A stretch of DNA of 64,000 nt from Alphaproteobacteria bacterium. Its GTDB lineage: Bacteria > Pseudomonadota > Alphaproteobacteria > Rhodobacterales > Rhodobacteraceae. The stretch spans positions 58,334 to 122,333 of the forward strand of contig JAUHZO010000013.1 of the NCBI GenBank assembly GCA_030425925.1, in the 5' to 3' direction. Under the pieces are notes generated by a model. It was not told the DNA's origin. It did not search any database and saw only the letters and a program-made list of their open reading frames with translations. Both the position numbers and the translations under genes were made by a program. Below, piece after piece: positions 55,734 to 63,940 of this stretch. Positions within the stretch are counted from its first letter, which is position 1. Every line of letters starts with the position of its first letter.

Positions 55734-55761
55734 GTAGGATGGGTGATATCACCCATCCTAC
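55734..55761. repeat. Perfect 28-bp palindrome after leuC
   Basis: GTAGGATGGGTGAT (55734-55747) is followed directly by its exact reverse complement ATCACCCATCCTAC (55748-55761) with no spacer. It sits between the convergent stops of leuC and the 91-residue gene. It can extrude as a cruciform or act as a bidirectional terminator lacking T tracts; this sequence type is a known dispersed palindrome in several bacteria. Confidence 0.75.
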
Positions 55762-55769
55762 ATCCCGCA

Positions 55770-56045
55770 TCAGGCTTCGGAGATCATGACAATGAAGGGC
55801 TGCACGTCATCGCCATGAAAGACCAGGTTCCCCAGCGCCGTGACGATCTTGCCATCGCGGCTCTTCATCGTGGCGTTCAGTTCGTATTCGATGTGGCCGA
55901 CACCCGAAACGGCCTCCATCGCCTCCATGAAGGTGCGGGTGATGCGGGCGGGCGAGTGCTGCATCAGGCCCTCTGCGGCCTCGAACGGATGATTGCCCTC
56001 GGCATCGCGTTTGCCGTGCATCAGAACCGCCTGGTACTTTGCCAT
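55770..56045 (-). CDS. Conserved hypothetical between leuC and leuD
   Basis: A 91-residue protein beginning MAKYQAVLMHGKRDAEGNHP and ending LVFHGDDVQPFIVMISEA. It has no signal peptide or membrane helix and looks like a compact alpha/beta fold. I do not recognise a family. It is transcribed against the leu genes; no functional link to leucine synthesis is visible. Confidence 0.65.
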   Translation of the reverse strand: MAKYQAVLMHGKRDAEGNHPFEAAEGLMQHSPARITRTFMEAMEAVSGVGHIEYELNATMKSRDGKIVTALGNLVFHGDDVQPFIVMISEA

Positions 56046-56201
56046 GATCTCACTCCTCGTGTTGGCGTTGCATCCCTGATACGCGGCGTAGATGACGCCG
56101 CCAAGACAGCGCGCGCACCCCGCGCGCGTCCCCATTCGAACTTCCCTCGATAACCCGCGGACCGGGCCCGGCGCCCGGCCTGCCTCCGGACGGAGAGACC
56201 C

Positions 56202-56807
56202 ATGGACAAATTCGAAACCCTCACCGGGATCGCGGCGCCGATGCCGCTGGTCAATATCGACACCGACATGATCATCCCGAAACAGTTCCTGAAGACGATC
56301 AAGCGTTCGGGCCTTGGCGTGCACGCCTTCGACGAGATGCGCTATGACGACCAGGGCAACGAGATCGCCGATTTCGTGCTGAACAAGCCGCAATACCGCG
56401 AGACCGAGATCCTGGTCGCCGGCGACAATTTCGGCTGCGGCTCCTCCCGCGAGCACGCGCCCTGGGCGCTGAAGGATTTCGGGATCAGGGCGATCATCTC
56501 GACCTCGTTTGCCGACATCTTCTACAACAACTGTTTCAAGAACGGCCTGTTGCCCATCGTCCTGCCGCAAGAGGCGGTGGACGTGCTGATGAAGGATGCC
56601 GAGAAGGGCCAGAACGCCCGCATGACCGTCGATCTTGAGGCTCAGACCGTGACGTCCTCGGATGGCGAGGTGTTCCCGTTCGAGATCGACAGTTTCAAGA
56701 AGCACTGCCTGCTCAACGGGCTCGACGATATCGGCCTGACCATGGAGAAGGCCGCCGCCATCGACACGTTCGAGACCGGCGCAGCACAGGCGCGCCCCTG
56801 GGTCTGA
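56202..56807 (+). CDS. leuD: 3-isopropylmalate dehydratase small subunit
   Basis: The 201-residue swivel-domain subunit carries [21 protein letters not shown], the [15 protein letters not shown] active-site loop and [21 protein letters not shown]. It pairs with LeuC to isomerise isopropylmalate. The start ATG 56202 follows CGGAGAGACC. It is 155 bp from the divergent 91-residue gene. Confidence 0.96.
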   Translation: MDKFETLTGIAAPMPLVNIDTDMIIPKQFLKTIKRSGLGVHAFDEMRYDDQGNEIADFVLNKPQYRETEILVAGDNFGCGSSREHAPWALKDFGIRAIISTSFADIFYNNCFKNGLLPIVLPQEAVDVLMKDAEKGQNARMTVDLEAQTVTSSDGEVFPFEIDSFKKHCLLNGLDDIGLTMEKAAAIDTFETGAAQARPWV

Positions 56808-56957
56808 GCCGCGCCACTGTTTCTGCACGCCTTGTGCCCTCGGGGCGTGCAGCCACGATATATCGTGGTATTCCATAGGCTTGCCCGCGTCCTGCCGCGA
56901 AATTGATGCATTCCCGCACCACCGGTTCCGCGAAAATGGCCCAAAACGATGCGACTG

Positions 56958-56988
56958 TTTTCCGTGACGCTTGTCGCAGCACGGAAAA
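56958..56988. promoter_or_regulatory. Inverted repeat upstream of the 288-residue membrane protein
   Basis: TTTTCCGTG (56958-56966) and CACGGAAAA (56980-56988) form 9-bp arms around 13 bases, within the 254-bp gap between leuD and the next + strand gene. Could be an operator or a weak leuD terminator. The rest of the gap shows nothing I can support. Confidence 0.4.
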
Positions 56989-57061
56989 GAGGGCAAAAGT
57001 TGGGCAAGAATGAGGCACACCGCCACAATCGGCGGAACATCAACCACGCCAGGATGCGGCC

Positions 57062-57928
57062 ATGCATCGTGTCCGGCGCAGGTGTGAGGGCAGGTTTGTG
57101 ATCAACCGGATGGTCGGCGCCGCGGCGCGCGCGTTTCTTGTGGCGTTGCTGATTGCCATGCCGACGATCATGCTGCCGGGTGTTTCGGACGACACCGCGC
57201 AGATGGTGGCGCTCTTGTCGCTGGTTGCCGCGCTTCTGACCTTTGTCGAATATGTCTCGGACTATCCCAGCCTCATCGAATTCCGCAACGCGCCGCCGTT
57301 CAACCGCATGCGGTTCGTGGCGCTGTTCGTGACCATCCTCTGCCTTACGCTGATCTCGCGCAACGCAACCTATCCAGGCCCTGTGGGCGATGTCCTGACC
57401 GCGATGGGCGGGGGGATCGGGGCGGCGATGGATTTTCCCTTTTCGCCGGTGCGCCTGATGGTGCTGCTGGTCCCGGCCGAGGCCGGACCGGCCGAACTGG
57501 CGGGTCTGCGCATGCAGGCGGGGCTGGCCTATCTGATCTCGCTGACGACACTTCTGATCTTTGTGGCGCTGGTCCGCCTGCTGGACTGGCCGATCCGCAA
57601 CGGGGCCTTCAATTTCTGGGTCAACCTGCCGCTCTTCGATCCCACGGCGGGCGGCGACGTGCTGGACCGGCTCAAGCGCGACAGCCATGTTAACGTGGCA
57701 TTAGGGTTTCTTCTGCCATTCCTGATCCCGGCGATCCTGAAGCTCGCCTCGGTTTATGCGACGCCGCTGTCGCTGACCGATCCGCAAACCGCGATCTGGG
57801 TGATGAGCGCATGGGCCTTTCTGCCTGCCAGCCTGATCATGCGCGGCGTGGCGCTTATGCGCATCGCCGACCTGATCGAGGAAAAGCGCCGCCGCGCCTA
57901 TGCGCAGGCGGCTGTGCAGGCCGCCTGA
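57062..57928 (+). CDS. Polytopic membrane protein of unknown function
   Basis: The 288-residue protein has about six membrane helices (near 20-40, 47-63, 85-100, 155-175, 215-235, 245-265). Between them lie FVEYVSDYPSLIEFRNAPPFNRMRF and the soluble loop NFWVNLPLFDPTAGGDVLDRLKRDSHVNVALGF. I do not recognise the family; it is commonly seen before the secreted phosphatase-like gene in roseobacters to my recollection. ATG 57062 has AGGA nine bases upstream; GTG 57098 would give a shorter N-terminus. Its stop overlaps the next gene's likely CTG start. Confidence 0.65.
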   Translation: MHRVRRRCEGRFVINRMVGAAARAFLVALLIAMPTIMLPGVSDDTAQMVALLSLVAALLTFVEYVSDYPSLIEFRNAPPFNRMRFVALFVTILCLTLISRNATYPGPVGDVLTAMGGGIGAAMDFPFSPVRLMVLLVPAEAGPAELAGLRMQAGLAYLISLTTLLIFVALVRLLDWPIRNGAFNFWVNLPLFDPTAGGDVLDRLKRDSHVNVALGFLLPFLIPAILKLASVYATPLSLTDPQTAIWVMSAWAFLPASLIMRGVALMRIADLIEEKRRRAYAQAAVQAA

Positions 57929-58947
57929 TCGCAGCAAGTCTTGCGCTGTGGCTGACAAGCCTGGCCGCAATGGCCGACGGGCTGCGCGTGGCCACCTGGC
58001 ACGCGGATTTCAGCCGCAAGGGTCCGGGCCTGCTGCTGCGCGACATGCGTGACGACGATCCTGGCATCGACGCTGCCGTGGCCGAGATTGCCGCCGCCGC
58101 ACCGGACGTGATCGTTCTGACCAGCTTCGATTACGATCATGGCGGGGTAGCGCTGGCTGCGCTGGCCGCGCGGATCGCGGCACAGGGCCCCGCCTATGAC
58201 CATCGGTTTGCCGCCCGGCCCAATACCGGGCTGGGGACCGGGCGCGATCTGGATGGCGACGGCCTGCTGGGCGGACCGCGGGATGCGCAGGGCTATGGCT
58301 GGTTCGCCGGGCAGGGCGGCCAGGCGGTGCTGTCGCGCTATCCCGTCACGCTGGAGCGGTCGTTGACAGACCTGCTGTGGCGCGACGCGCCGGACAGCCG
58401 GATCGCCGGTGACGATCCCGGCCACGATCTGCAGCGCCTGTCCAGTTCCGCCCATTGGGCGCTTCGGGTCGATACGCCGCATGGCCCGTGGCGGCTGTTG
58501 ACGCTGGCGGCCACGCCGCCGGTCTTTGACGGGCCCGAAGACCGGAACGGCCGCCGCAATGCCGACGAGGTGCTGTTGTGGGCCCATGTGCTGGACGGTC
58601 ATCTGGGCGGGTTCGACACGCCCTTGCCCACGATCCTCGTGGGCAATCTCAACCTTGATCCGGAACGGGGCGAGGGGCTGGGCGAGGCGGCGCAGACGAT
58701 TCTGGACCATCCCCGTCTGCAGGACCCGCTGCCCGGGCAGCCCAGCGTCACCTGGCCCGGCCCGGGCGAGATGCGGGTCAGCTATGTGCTGCCGACCCGC
58801 GACCTGCATGTGCTGGGCGCGGCTACGCGTCCCGAGGTTGCGCCTGCCGGGCCGCACCGTCTGGTCTGGGTCGATCTGGCGCCGGCACCGGGTTCAGGAC
58901 CGGAGCAATCGCCCGACCCAGCGCGTCTTGCGGCGCGGTCGCCCTGA
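57925..58947 (+). CDS. Secreted endonuclease/exonuclease/phosphatase family protein
   Basis: The frame carries DGLRVATWHADFSRKGPGLLL at the mature start, APDVIVLTSFDYDHGG, QGGQAVLSRYPV, TILVGNLNLDPERG and a C-terminal HRLVWVDLA, the EEP fold. A signal peptide (LIAASLALWLTSLAAMA) is encoded only if translation begins at CTG 57925, whose bases overlap the upstream TGA stop. ATG 57970 would omit the signal. CTG initiation coupled to the upstream stop is therefore favoured. The substrate is unknown. The 3' end overlaps the convergent SDR gene by 125 bp. Confidence 0.7.
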   Translation: MIAASLALWLTSLAAMADGLRVATWHADFSRKGPGLLLRDMRDDDPGIDAAVAEIAAAAPDVIVLTSFDYDHGGVALAALAARIAAQGPAYDHRFAARPNTGLGTGRDLDGDGLLGGPRDAQGYGWFAGQGGQAVLSRYPVTLERSLTDLLWRDAPDSRIAGDDPGHDLQRLSSSAHWALRVDTPHGPWRLLTLAATPPVFDGPEDRNGRRNADEVLLWAHVLDGHLGGFDTPLPTILVGNLNLDPERGEGLGEAAQTILDHPRLQDPLPGQPSVTWPGPGEMRVSYVLPTRDLHVLGAATRPEVAPAGPHRLVWVDLAPAPGSGPEQSPDPARLAARSP

Positions 58948-59755
58948 ACTCCGGCAGCCAGGCATCGAACACCGTGCCGTCCAGCCGGTGCGGCTTGGAC
59001 CAGAGATAGCGCATCTCCAGCAGGTGCCGCGCCGTCTTCCAGAACGGCAGGGCCAGGTAGATCGGCAGCCAGGACATCCGCCGCACCCTCACCGGGCGCT
59101 GAAGCGCCGCGGCGCAGCAGGCCGCCATCTCGGCCCCGGTCATCGCATAGCCGGGGAAGGGGATGTCGGCATGACGCGGCAGGGCCGTGCGCCGTTCGGC
59201 CAGCATCACCGCCGCCCGCGCGAAATCGGGCAGGAAGGCCCAGGCATGGACCGCATCGGTCCGCCCGGGATAGCGCAGCACGCCCTGTTTCAGGCTGGGG
59301 GCCATCATCCGGTCGAACCAGTTGCCCGAGGCCGCATCGTCCAGGAAATCCCCGGCGCGCAGGCAGATCACCTGGGCGCTGCAGTTGCGATAGGCTTGCT
59401 CCATCTCGATCCGGACCCGGCCCAGGCCGTTGGTGGCCGCATGCGGCGTGTCGGCGGCCAGCCGTTCCGGCGCGTCCGTGCCGAACACGTAGACATTGCC
59501 GGGCAGCAGGATCGTCGCGCCCGAGGCCTCGGCGGCGGCGATCACCTGCCGGGTCAGTCGCGGCAACCCGGCTGCCCAGTCGGGATAGGGCAGGTTCCAG
59601 CCGTTCACGATGACATCGGCCCCGTCCGCTGCCGCCGTCAGATCATCGGTCTTGCGGTCGAACAGACGCACCCGCCAGCCCGCATTCCAGAAAGCCTCGG
59701 CCGCGTTGCGGCCAAACCGGCCCGTTGCACCGAGGATGAGTACCGTTCCCGTCAT
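58823..59755 (-). CDS. NAD(P)-dependent SDR / epimerase-like protein
   Basis: The 310-residue extended SDR has a Rossmann N-terminus VLILGATGRFGRNAAEAFW, and a NVYVFG segment, but the usual YxxxK region is not evident (MEQAYRNCSAQ instead), so it belongs to the atypical NAD(P)-binding or NmrA-like type. ATG 59755 follows GGAGTGTGAG. It is divergent from a LysR regulator with a 90-bp gap, a common pairing of regulator and target. Its C-terminal 40 residues are encoded opposite the EEP gene. Confidence 0.78.
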   Translation of the reverse strand: MTGTVLILGATGRFGRNAAEAFWNAGWRVRLFDRKTDDLTAAADGADVIVNGWNLPYPDWAAGLPRLTRQVIAAAEASGATILLPGNVYVFGTDAPERLAADTPHAATNGLGRVRIEMEQAYRNCSAQVICLRAGDFLDDAASGNWFDRMMAPSLKQGVLRYPGRTDAVHAWAFLPDFARAAVMLAERRTALPRHADIPFPGYAMTGAEMAACCAAALQRPVRVRRMSWLPIYLALPFWKTARHLLEMRYLWSKPHRLDGTVFDAWLPEFRATAPQDALGRAIAPVLNPVPAPDRPRPDGAARQAQPRDA

Positions 59756-59833
59756 CTCACACTCCATCAAAGACTGGGTGCAGTATGCGCCATGCGCGCG
59801 CATCGGGGAATTGTCAGGAATCGCAGAACGTGT

Positions 59834-59847
59834 ATTCATTCGTGAAT
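59834..59847. promoter_or_regulatory. Inverted repeat over the LysR gene start
   Basis: ATTCA (59834-59838), TTCG, TGAAT (59843-59847) overlaps the regulator's ATG at 59846 and lies in the SDR divergent promoter region. It fits an autoregulatory site for the LysR protein. Confidence 0.4.
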
Positions 59848-60784
59848 GGACAGCCGCCTGACATCGCTTGACTGGTCCCTGGTGCAAACGCTTCTGGCGG
59901 TGGCCGAAACCGGCTCCCTGTCCGAGGCAGCGCGGCAGCTCGGGATCAGCCAGCCCACCGCCGGACGCCAGGTGCGCCAGGCCGAAGAGGCGCTTGAGGT
60001 CACGTTGTTCCACCGCCAGCCGCGTGGGCTGGCACTGACGGAAACGGGCCACGCCCTGATGCCCCATGCCAGACGCATGGCCGAGGCCTTTCACGGCCTC
60101 AGCCTTGCCGCGGCGGGCCGGTCGGACCGCCTGTCCGGCCCGGTCCGCGTGACCGCCTCGGTCTTTACCGCGCACCATTTCCTGCCGGACATCCTGGCCC
60201 GCCTGCGCGCGGACGAGCCCGAGATCAGCATCGATCTCGTGCCCACCGACGAATCGGAAAACCTGCTGTACCGCGAAGCCGATATCGCGGTGCGGATGTA
60301 TCGCAGCGAACAGCTGGACATCGTCACCCGCCATATCGGCGAGCTGGAACTGGGGATCTATGCCGCGACCCGCTATCTTGACCGTGCGGGGCGGCCCGAA
60401 ACGCTGGCGGACCTGCTGCAGATGGATCTTGTGGGCTATGACCGGTCCGACCTGATCCTGCGCGGCATGCGCGAGATGGGCCTTGACGCCCAGCGCGACT
60501 GGTTCGCCACCCGCTGCGATCATCAAGGCGTCTATTGGGAATTGCTGCGATCCGGCTGCGGGATCGGCTTTGCCCAGGCCTGGATCGGCGAGCGCACCGC
60601 GGGGATGGAGCGGCTGTTGCCCGATCTGCCCATGCCCACGCTGCCGCTGTGGCTGGCCGCGCACGAGGCGGTGCGCACCACGCCCCGCATCCGCCGGGTC
60701 TGGGACGCGCTGGCCGATGGGCTTGCGCCCTATACCGGCCCGGTCCGCGGCATCCCGATTGACCCTTGCCGCCCCAGCGGCTAG
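59846..60784 (+). CDS. LysR family transcriptional regulator
   Basis: The 312-residue protein has the LysR winged HTH at residues 5-65 (LLAVAETGSLSEAARQLGISQPTAGRQVRQAEEAL) and a C-terminal effector-binding domain (about 90-295, EISIDLVPTDESENLLYREADIAVRMYR). LysR proteins usually control the divergent gene, here the SDR. No ligand can be named. leuB follows 39 bp downstream but has its own ribosome site. Confidence 0.9.
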   Translation: MDSRLTSLDWSLVQTLLAVAETGSLSEAARQLGISQPTAGRQVRQAEEALEVTLFHRQPRGLALTETGHALMPHARRMAEAFHGLSLAAAGRSDRLSGPVRVTASVFTAHHFLPDILARLRADEPEISIDLVPTDESENLLYREADIAVRMYRSEQLDIVTRHIGELELGIYAATRYLDRAGRPETLADLLQMDLVGYDRSDLILRGMREMGLDAQRDWFATRCDHQGVYWELLRSGCGIGFAQAWIGERTAGMERLLPDLPMPTLPLWLAAHEAVRTTPRIRRVWDALADGLAPYTGPVRGIPIDPCRPSG

Positions 60785-60823
60785 GCGAGATGCGATCACG
60801 AAAATACCAGAGGGACGCCCGCC

Positions 60824-61933
60824 ATGACCAACCCTTCGCTTCTCATCCTGCCCGGTGACGGGATCGGCCCCGAAGTGATGACCGAAGTGCGCAAGATCAT
60901 CGACTGGTATGGCACCCGTCGCGATCTGCCCTTCGACGTGACCGAAGACCTGGTGGGCGGGGCCGCCTATGACGCGCATGGCACGCCGCTGCACGATGAC
61001 ACCATGGCCAAGGCGCAGGCGGTGGACGCGGTCCTGCTGGGCGCGGTGGGCGGCCCGAAATACGACACGCTCGATTTCAGCGTGAAGCCCGAGCGCGGCC
61101 TGCTGCGCCTGCGCAAGGAAATGGACCTTTTCGCCAACCTGCGGCCCGCGCAATGCTTTGACGCGCTGGCGGATTTCTCTTCGCTCAAGCGCGACGTCGT
61201 CGCCGGGCTCGACATCATGATCGTGCGCGAACTGACCAGCGGCGTCTATTTCGGCGAGCCGCGCGGCATTTTCGAGGAAGGCAATGAACGCGTGGGCATC
61301 AACACCCAGCGCTACACCGAAAGCGAGATCGACCGCGTGGCGCGGTCGGCGTTTGAACTGGCCATGCGCCGGAACAAGAAGCTGTGCTCGATGGAAAAGG
61401 CCAACGTGATGGAATCCGGCGTGCTGTGGCGCGAGGTGGTCGACCAGGTGGGCAAGGATTACCCCGAGGTCGCGCTCAGCCACATGTATGCCGATGCCGG
61501 TGCGATGCAGCTGTGCCGCTGGCCCAAGCAGTTCGACGTGATCGTCACCGACAATCTGTTCGGCGACCTGCTGTCGGATGCGGCGGCGATGCTGACCGGC
61601 AGCCTGGGCATGCTGCCTTCGGCCAGCCTTGGTGCGCCGATGGAAAACGGCCGGCCCAAGGCGCTCTATGAACCGGTGCACGGTTCGGCCCCCGACATCG
61701 CCGGCCAGGGCAAGGCCAACCCCATCGCCTGCATCCTCAGCTTTGCCATGGCGCTGCGCTACAGCTTTGACCAGGGCGACGAGGCGGCGCGGCTGGAACA
61801 GGCGGTCGAGGCCGTTCTGGCCAAGGGCCTGCGCACCGCGGACCTCTTGGGCGAAGAGGGTGTCGCCCCGGTGTCGACCTCGGAAATGGGTGATGCCATC
61901 GTCGCCGCGCTGGAGGCGAGCCTTCAAGCGTGA
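60824..61933 (+). CDS. leuB: 3-isopropylmalate dehydrogenase
   Basis: The 369-residue enzyme carries [46 protein letters not shown] and [14 protein letters not shown]. The metal-binding [28 protein letters not shown] and [21 protein letters not shown] complete the family pattern. It oxidatively decarboxylates isopropylmalate in leucine synthesis and completes the leuC/leuD set in this window. ATG 60824 follows AGAGGGA. Confidence 0.96.
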   Translation: MTNPSLLILPGDGIGPEVMTEVRKIIDWYGTRRDLPFDVTEDLVGGAAYDAHGTPLHDDTMAKAQAVDAVLLGAVGGPKYDTLDFSVKPERGLLRLRKEMDLFANLRPAQCFDALADFSSLKRDVVAGLDIMIVRELTSGVYFGEPRGIFEEGNERVGINTQRYTESEIDRVARSAFELAMRRNKKLCSMEKANVMESGVLWREVVDQVGKDYPEVALSHMYADAGAMQLCRWPKQFDVIVTDNLFGDLLSDAAAMLTGSLGMLPSASLGAPMENGRPKALYEPVHGSAPDIAGQGKANPIACILSFAMALRYSFDQGDEAARLEQAVEAVLAKGLRTADLLGEEGVAPVSTSEMGDAIVAALEASLQA

Positions 61934-61945
61934 CTCCTCTTGGGA

Positions 61946-61961
61946 GTCATGCTAGCGTGAC
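61946..61961. promoter_or_regulatory. Candidate HigA operator
   Basis: GTCATGC TA GCGTGAC is a 16-bp near-perfect palindrome (one mismatch) ending 14 bp before the toxin ATG. A second inverted repeat, GACTCC/GGAGTC (61932-61948), starts at the leuB stop and overlaps it. HigA-type antitoxins bind such palindromes to repress their own operon. Confidence 0.55.
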
Positions 61962-61975
61962 AACGAGGGTACCCG

Positions 61976-62254
61976 ATGCTGACGCCCGAAAGGATCAGGC
62001 ATAAGGAGCTCCGCAAGCTTTTTGAAGGCAAACGCGCGAAGATCGGTGCAGATGTCACGCCCAAGCTGTTGCGCATCCTGGCTTCGCTCAACCAGATCGT
62101 GGCACCCGAGGAACTGACGGTCTATCGGTGCCACGAACTGAAAGGCGACAGGAAGGGCACTTTTGCGTTGCATGTCACTGCGAACTGGCGCGTGACCTTT
62201 GCGTGGGATGGGACCGGACCAACGAACGTGGACTACGAGGATTACCATGATTGA
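61976..62254 (+). CDS. higB: HigB-family toxin
   Basis: The 92-residue RelE-fold protein has the HigB pattern: RHKELRKLFEGKRAKIGADVTPKLLRILASL, YRCHELKGDRKGTFALHVTANWRVTFAW and the end VDYEDYH. HigB toxins are ribosome-dependent mRNA nucleases. Toxin-first gene order and the overlap with the antitoxin start (ATGATTGA) are typical of higBA. Confidence 0.9.
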   Translation: MLTPERIRHKELRKLFEGKRAKIGADVTPKLLRILASLNQIVAPEELTVYRCHELKGDRKGTFALHVTANWRVTFAWDGTGPTNVDYEDYHD

Positions 62255-62573
62255 CCGAGAAACCGGGCTTGGCTTTGCCCCGCCGCATCCCGGGACGATC
62301 CTGAAGGAAGACGTTTTGCCGGACCTGGGCATGACGGTAGATCAGTTTGCCGCGCATCTCGGCGTCAAGCGTGCCGGTCTGTCGGAATTGCTGAACGCAC
62401 GCAAGCCGGTATCGCAGGACATGGCCATTCGGTTGGGCAAGGCGCTGAGGACCGGAGCGCGCTATTGGCTTGCGATGCAGATGCAATATGACCTCCATTA
62501 CAGCATTCCTGCCAAGTCCGACGCGATCAATGTTGCGCCCTTGCGCATGACCAATGGGGGAGAGGCCGCCTGA
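62247..62573 (+). CDS. higA: HigA-family antitoxin
   Basis: A 108-residue protein with APPHPGTILKEDVLPDLGMTVDQFAAHLGVKRAGLSELLNARKPVSQDMAIRLGKAL, the HTH of the VapI/HigA family, followed by a C-terminal helix. It binds HigB and represses the operon. ATG 62247 overlaps the toxin stop by eight bases. Confidence 0.9.
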   Translation: MIDRETGLGFAPPHPGTILKEDVLPDLGMTVDQFAAHLGVKRAGLSELLNARKPVSQDMAIRLGKALRTGARYWLAMQMQYDLHYSIPAKSDAINVAPLRMTNGGEAA

Positions 62574-62585
62574 TGCCTTGCGCTG

Positions 62586-63605
62586 ATGCTGCCGTTGTGG
62601 CTTCTGCGCAGTCGTGTCAGCGATAACGGGACATCTGCTTTGGGACCGAACGCAAAAGGGGCGCTTCTGGCCCTTCTGGCCTTTGGCATCTTCTCGGCCC
62701 ATGACGTGATCGTGAAGGTGCTGGGCGTCTCTTACAGCGCCTTCCAGATCGTGTTTTTCAGCACGCTCCTGAGCTTTCCGCTGGTGACACTGATGCTGAT
62801 CGGCGACAAGCGTCCGGGCACGCTGCGGCCTGTCTACCCCGGCTGGATGGCGCTGCGCGCGGTGGCAACGGTGATCACGGCCGGCACGGCCTTTTACGCC
62901 TTCTCTGCCCTGCCGCTGGCGCAGGTCTATGCCATCCTCTTTGCGATGCCGCTGCTCATCACCGTGCTGTCCGTTCCGATCCTGGGCGAACGGGTGGGCA
63001 TCCGTCGCGGAGCGGCGGTCGTCGTGGGGCTGATCGGGGTCCTTGTGGTGCTGCGCCCCGGGGTCACGGAACTGAGCCTTGGGCACCTCTCGGCGCTGGT
63101 GGCCGCGACGGGCGGAGCCATGGCCTCGGTCATCGTGCGCAAGATCGGGCAGGAAGAGCGCAGTGCGGCGCTGCTCCTCTACCCGATGCTGCTGAACTTT
63201 CTCGTGATGGGGGCGCTGCTGCCGCTGGGCTATGAGCCCATGCCGGTCGTGCACCTGGGCGCGCTGGCGCTGATGTCGCTGATGGCCTTCGTCGCCTCGG
63301 CGCTGGTCATCCTCTCTTACCGGTCGGGCGAGGCGGTGGTGGTCGCGCCGATGCAGTATTCGCAGCTGCTTTGGGCGGTGCTGTACGGTGCGCTCTTCTT
63401 CGACGAATGGCCCGATATCTGGACCGCCGTCGGGGCGGCGATCATCGTCGCCAGCGGCATCTACATCGTCCTGCGCGAGGGCGGCTCGGGCGCGTCTGAG
63501 AACCGCCCGGTGCTGCAGTCACGCTCGCGCTTCGAGACGGGGACGGTGCCGCGCACCAGCGTCCTGTCGCGCAGCGCCTTCGGACACGATGCGTCGGAGG
63601 AATGA
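62586..63605 (+). CDS. EamA-family drug/metabolite transporter
   Basis: The 339-residue protein has ten membrane helices in two EamA repeats (about 20-150 and 165-290), with LLALLAFGIFSAHDVIVKVLG, ALPLAQVYAILFAMPLLITVLSVPILGERVG and PMQYSQLLWAVLYGALFFDEWPD as the conserved helix pairs. The polar C-terminal tail (about 300-339) is cytoplasmic. The exported or imported metabolite is unknown. It begins 12 bp after higA. Confidence 0.88.
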   Translation: MLPLWLLRSRVSDNGTSALGPNAKGALLALLAFGIFSAHDVIVKVLGVSYSAFQIVFFSTLLSFPLVTLMLIGDKRPGTLRPVYPGWMALRAVATVITAGTAFYAFSALPLAQVYAILFAMPLLITVLSVPILGERVGIRRGAAVVVGLIGVLVVLRPGVTELSLGHLSALVAATGGAMASVIVRKIGQEERSAALLLYPMLLNFLVMGALLPLGYEPMPVVHLGALALMSLMAFVASALVILSYRSGEAVVVAPMQYSQLLWAVLYGALFFDEWPDIWTAVGAAIIVASGIYIVLREGGSGASENRPVLQSRSRFETGTVPRTSVLSRSAFGHDASEE

Positions 63606-63648
63606 GCTTGCCAAAGGCGGCGCGCTGGGCTAGTCACCCCGCCACGGT

Positions 63649-63725
63649 CGGAGTGTAGCGCAGCCTGGTAGCGCACCTGCTTCGGGAGCAGGGGGTCGGA
63701 GGTTCGAATCCTCTCACTCCGACCA
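63649..63725 (+). tRNA. tRNA-Pro (anticodon CGG)
   Basis: The acceptor stem is CGGAGTG (63649-63655) with CACTCCG (63715-63721), followed by encoded ACCA. The D arm is GCGC...GCGC. The anticodon stem CCTGC/GCAGG encloses TTCGGGA (anticodon CGG). The T arm contains TTCGAAT. It reads CCG proline codons. Confidence 0.97.
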
Positions 63726-63877
63726 GGCGACGAAGGATCGGTCCTGCGCGTCCAGAATGCCTGCCCTGGCAAGGGCTGTGCTTGCGGCGCACATGCGCTG
63801 GAACTTGTCCACACTCTTGCCCCGCTTTTTACCAAACTGTTACAAAGCCGTAACAGTTCCGAGATGTGGTCGCCCTA

Positions 63878-63889
63878 GGGTCAGGACCC
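63878..63889. mobile_element. Probable left end of an IS5-type insertion sequence
   Basis: GGGTCAGGACCC (63878-63889) begins right after CTA of CTAG (63875-63878), and a transposase ORF starts 51 bp later, so this is a plausible terminal inverted repeat and target (CTAG or TA). The right end is outside the window, so the boundary cannot be confirmed. The gap 63726-63877 after the tRNA holds no supported gene. Confidence 0.45.
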
Positions 63890-63940
63890 ATTGAATGAGC
63901 GGTAAGCTCATGATTCACTGTTCGAAAAGGGAGCGGTGGC

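Noticed and set aside
56808..57061. Possible small genes between leuD and the membrane protein
   Set aside because: Short frames here have no ribosome site or family resemblance; only an inverted repeat is noted.
58823..61927. 1034-codon - strand frame spanning the SDR, LysR and leuB region
   Set aside because: Only the part below 59755 resembles a protein (the SDR). The upstream two thirds are antisense to LysR and leuB, and a good ribosome site supports the internal start.
63461..63835. - strand ORF containing SERIRTSDPLLPKQ across the tRNA
   Set aside because: This is the well-known spurious translation of the antisense strand of tRNA-Pro, not a protein.
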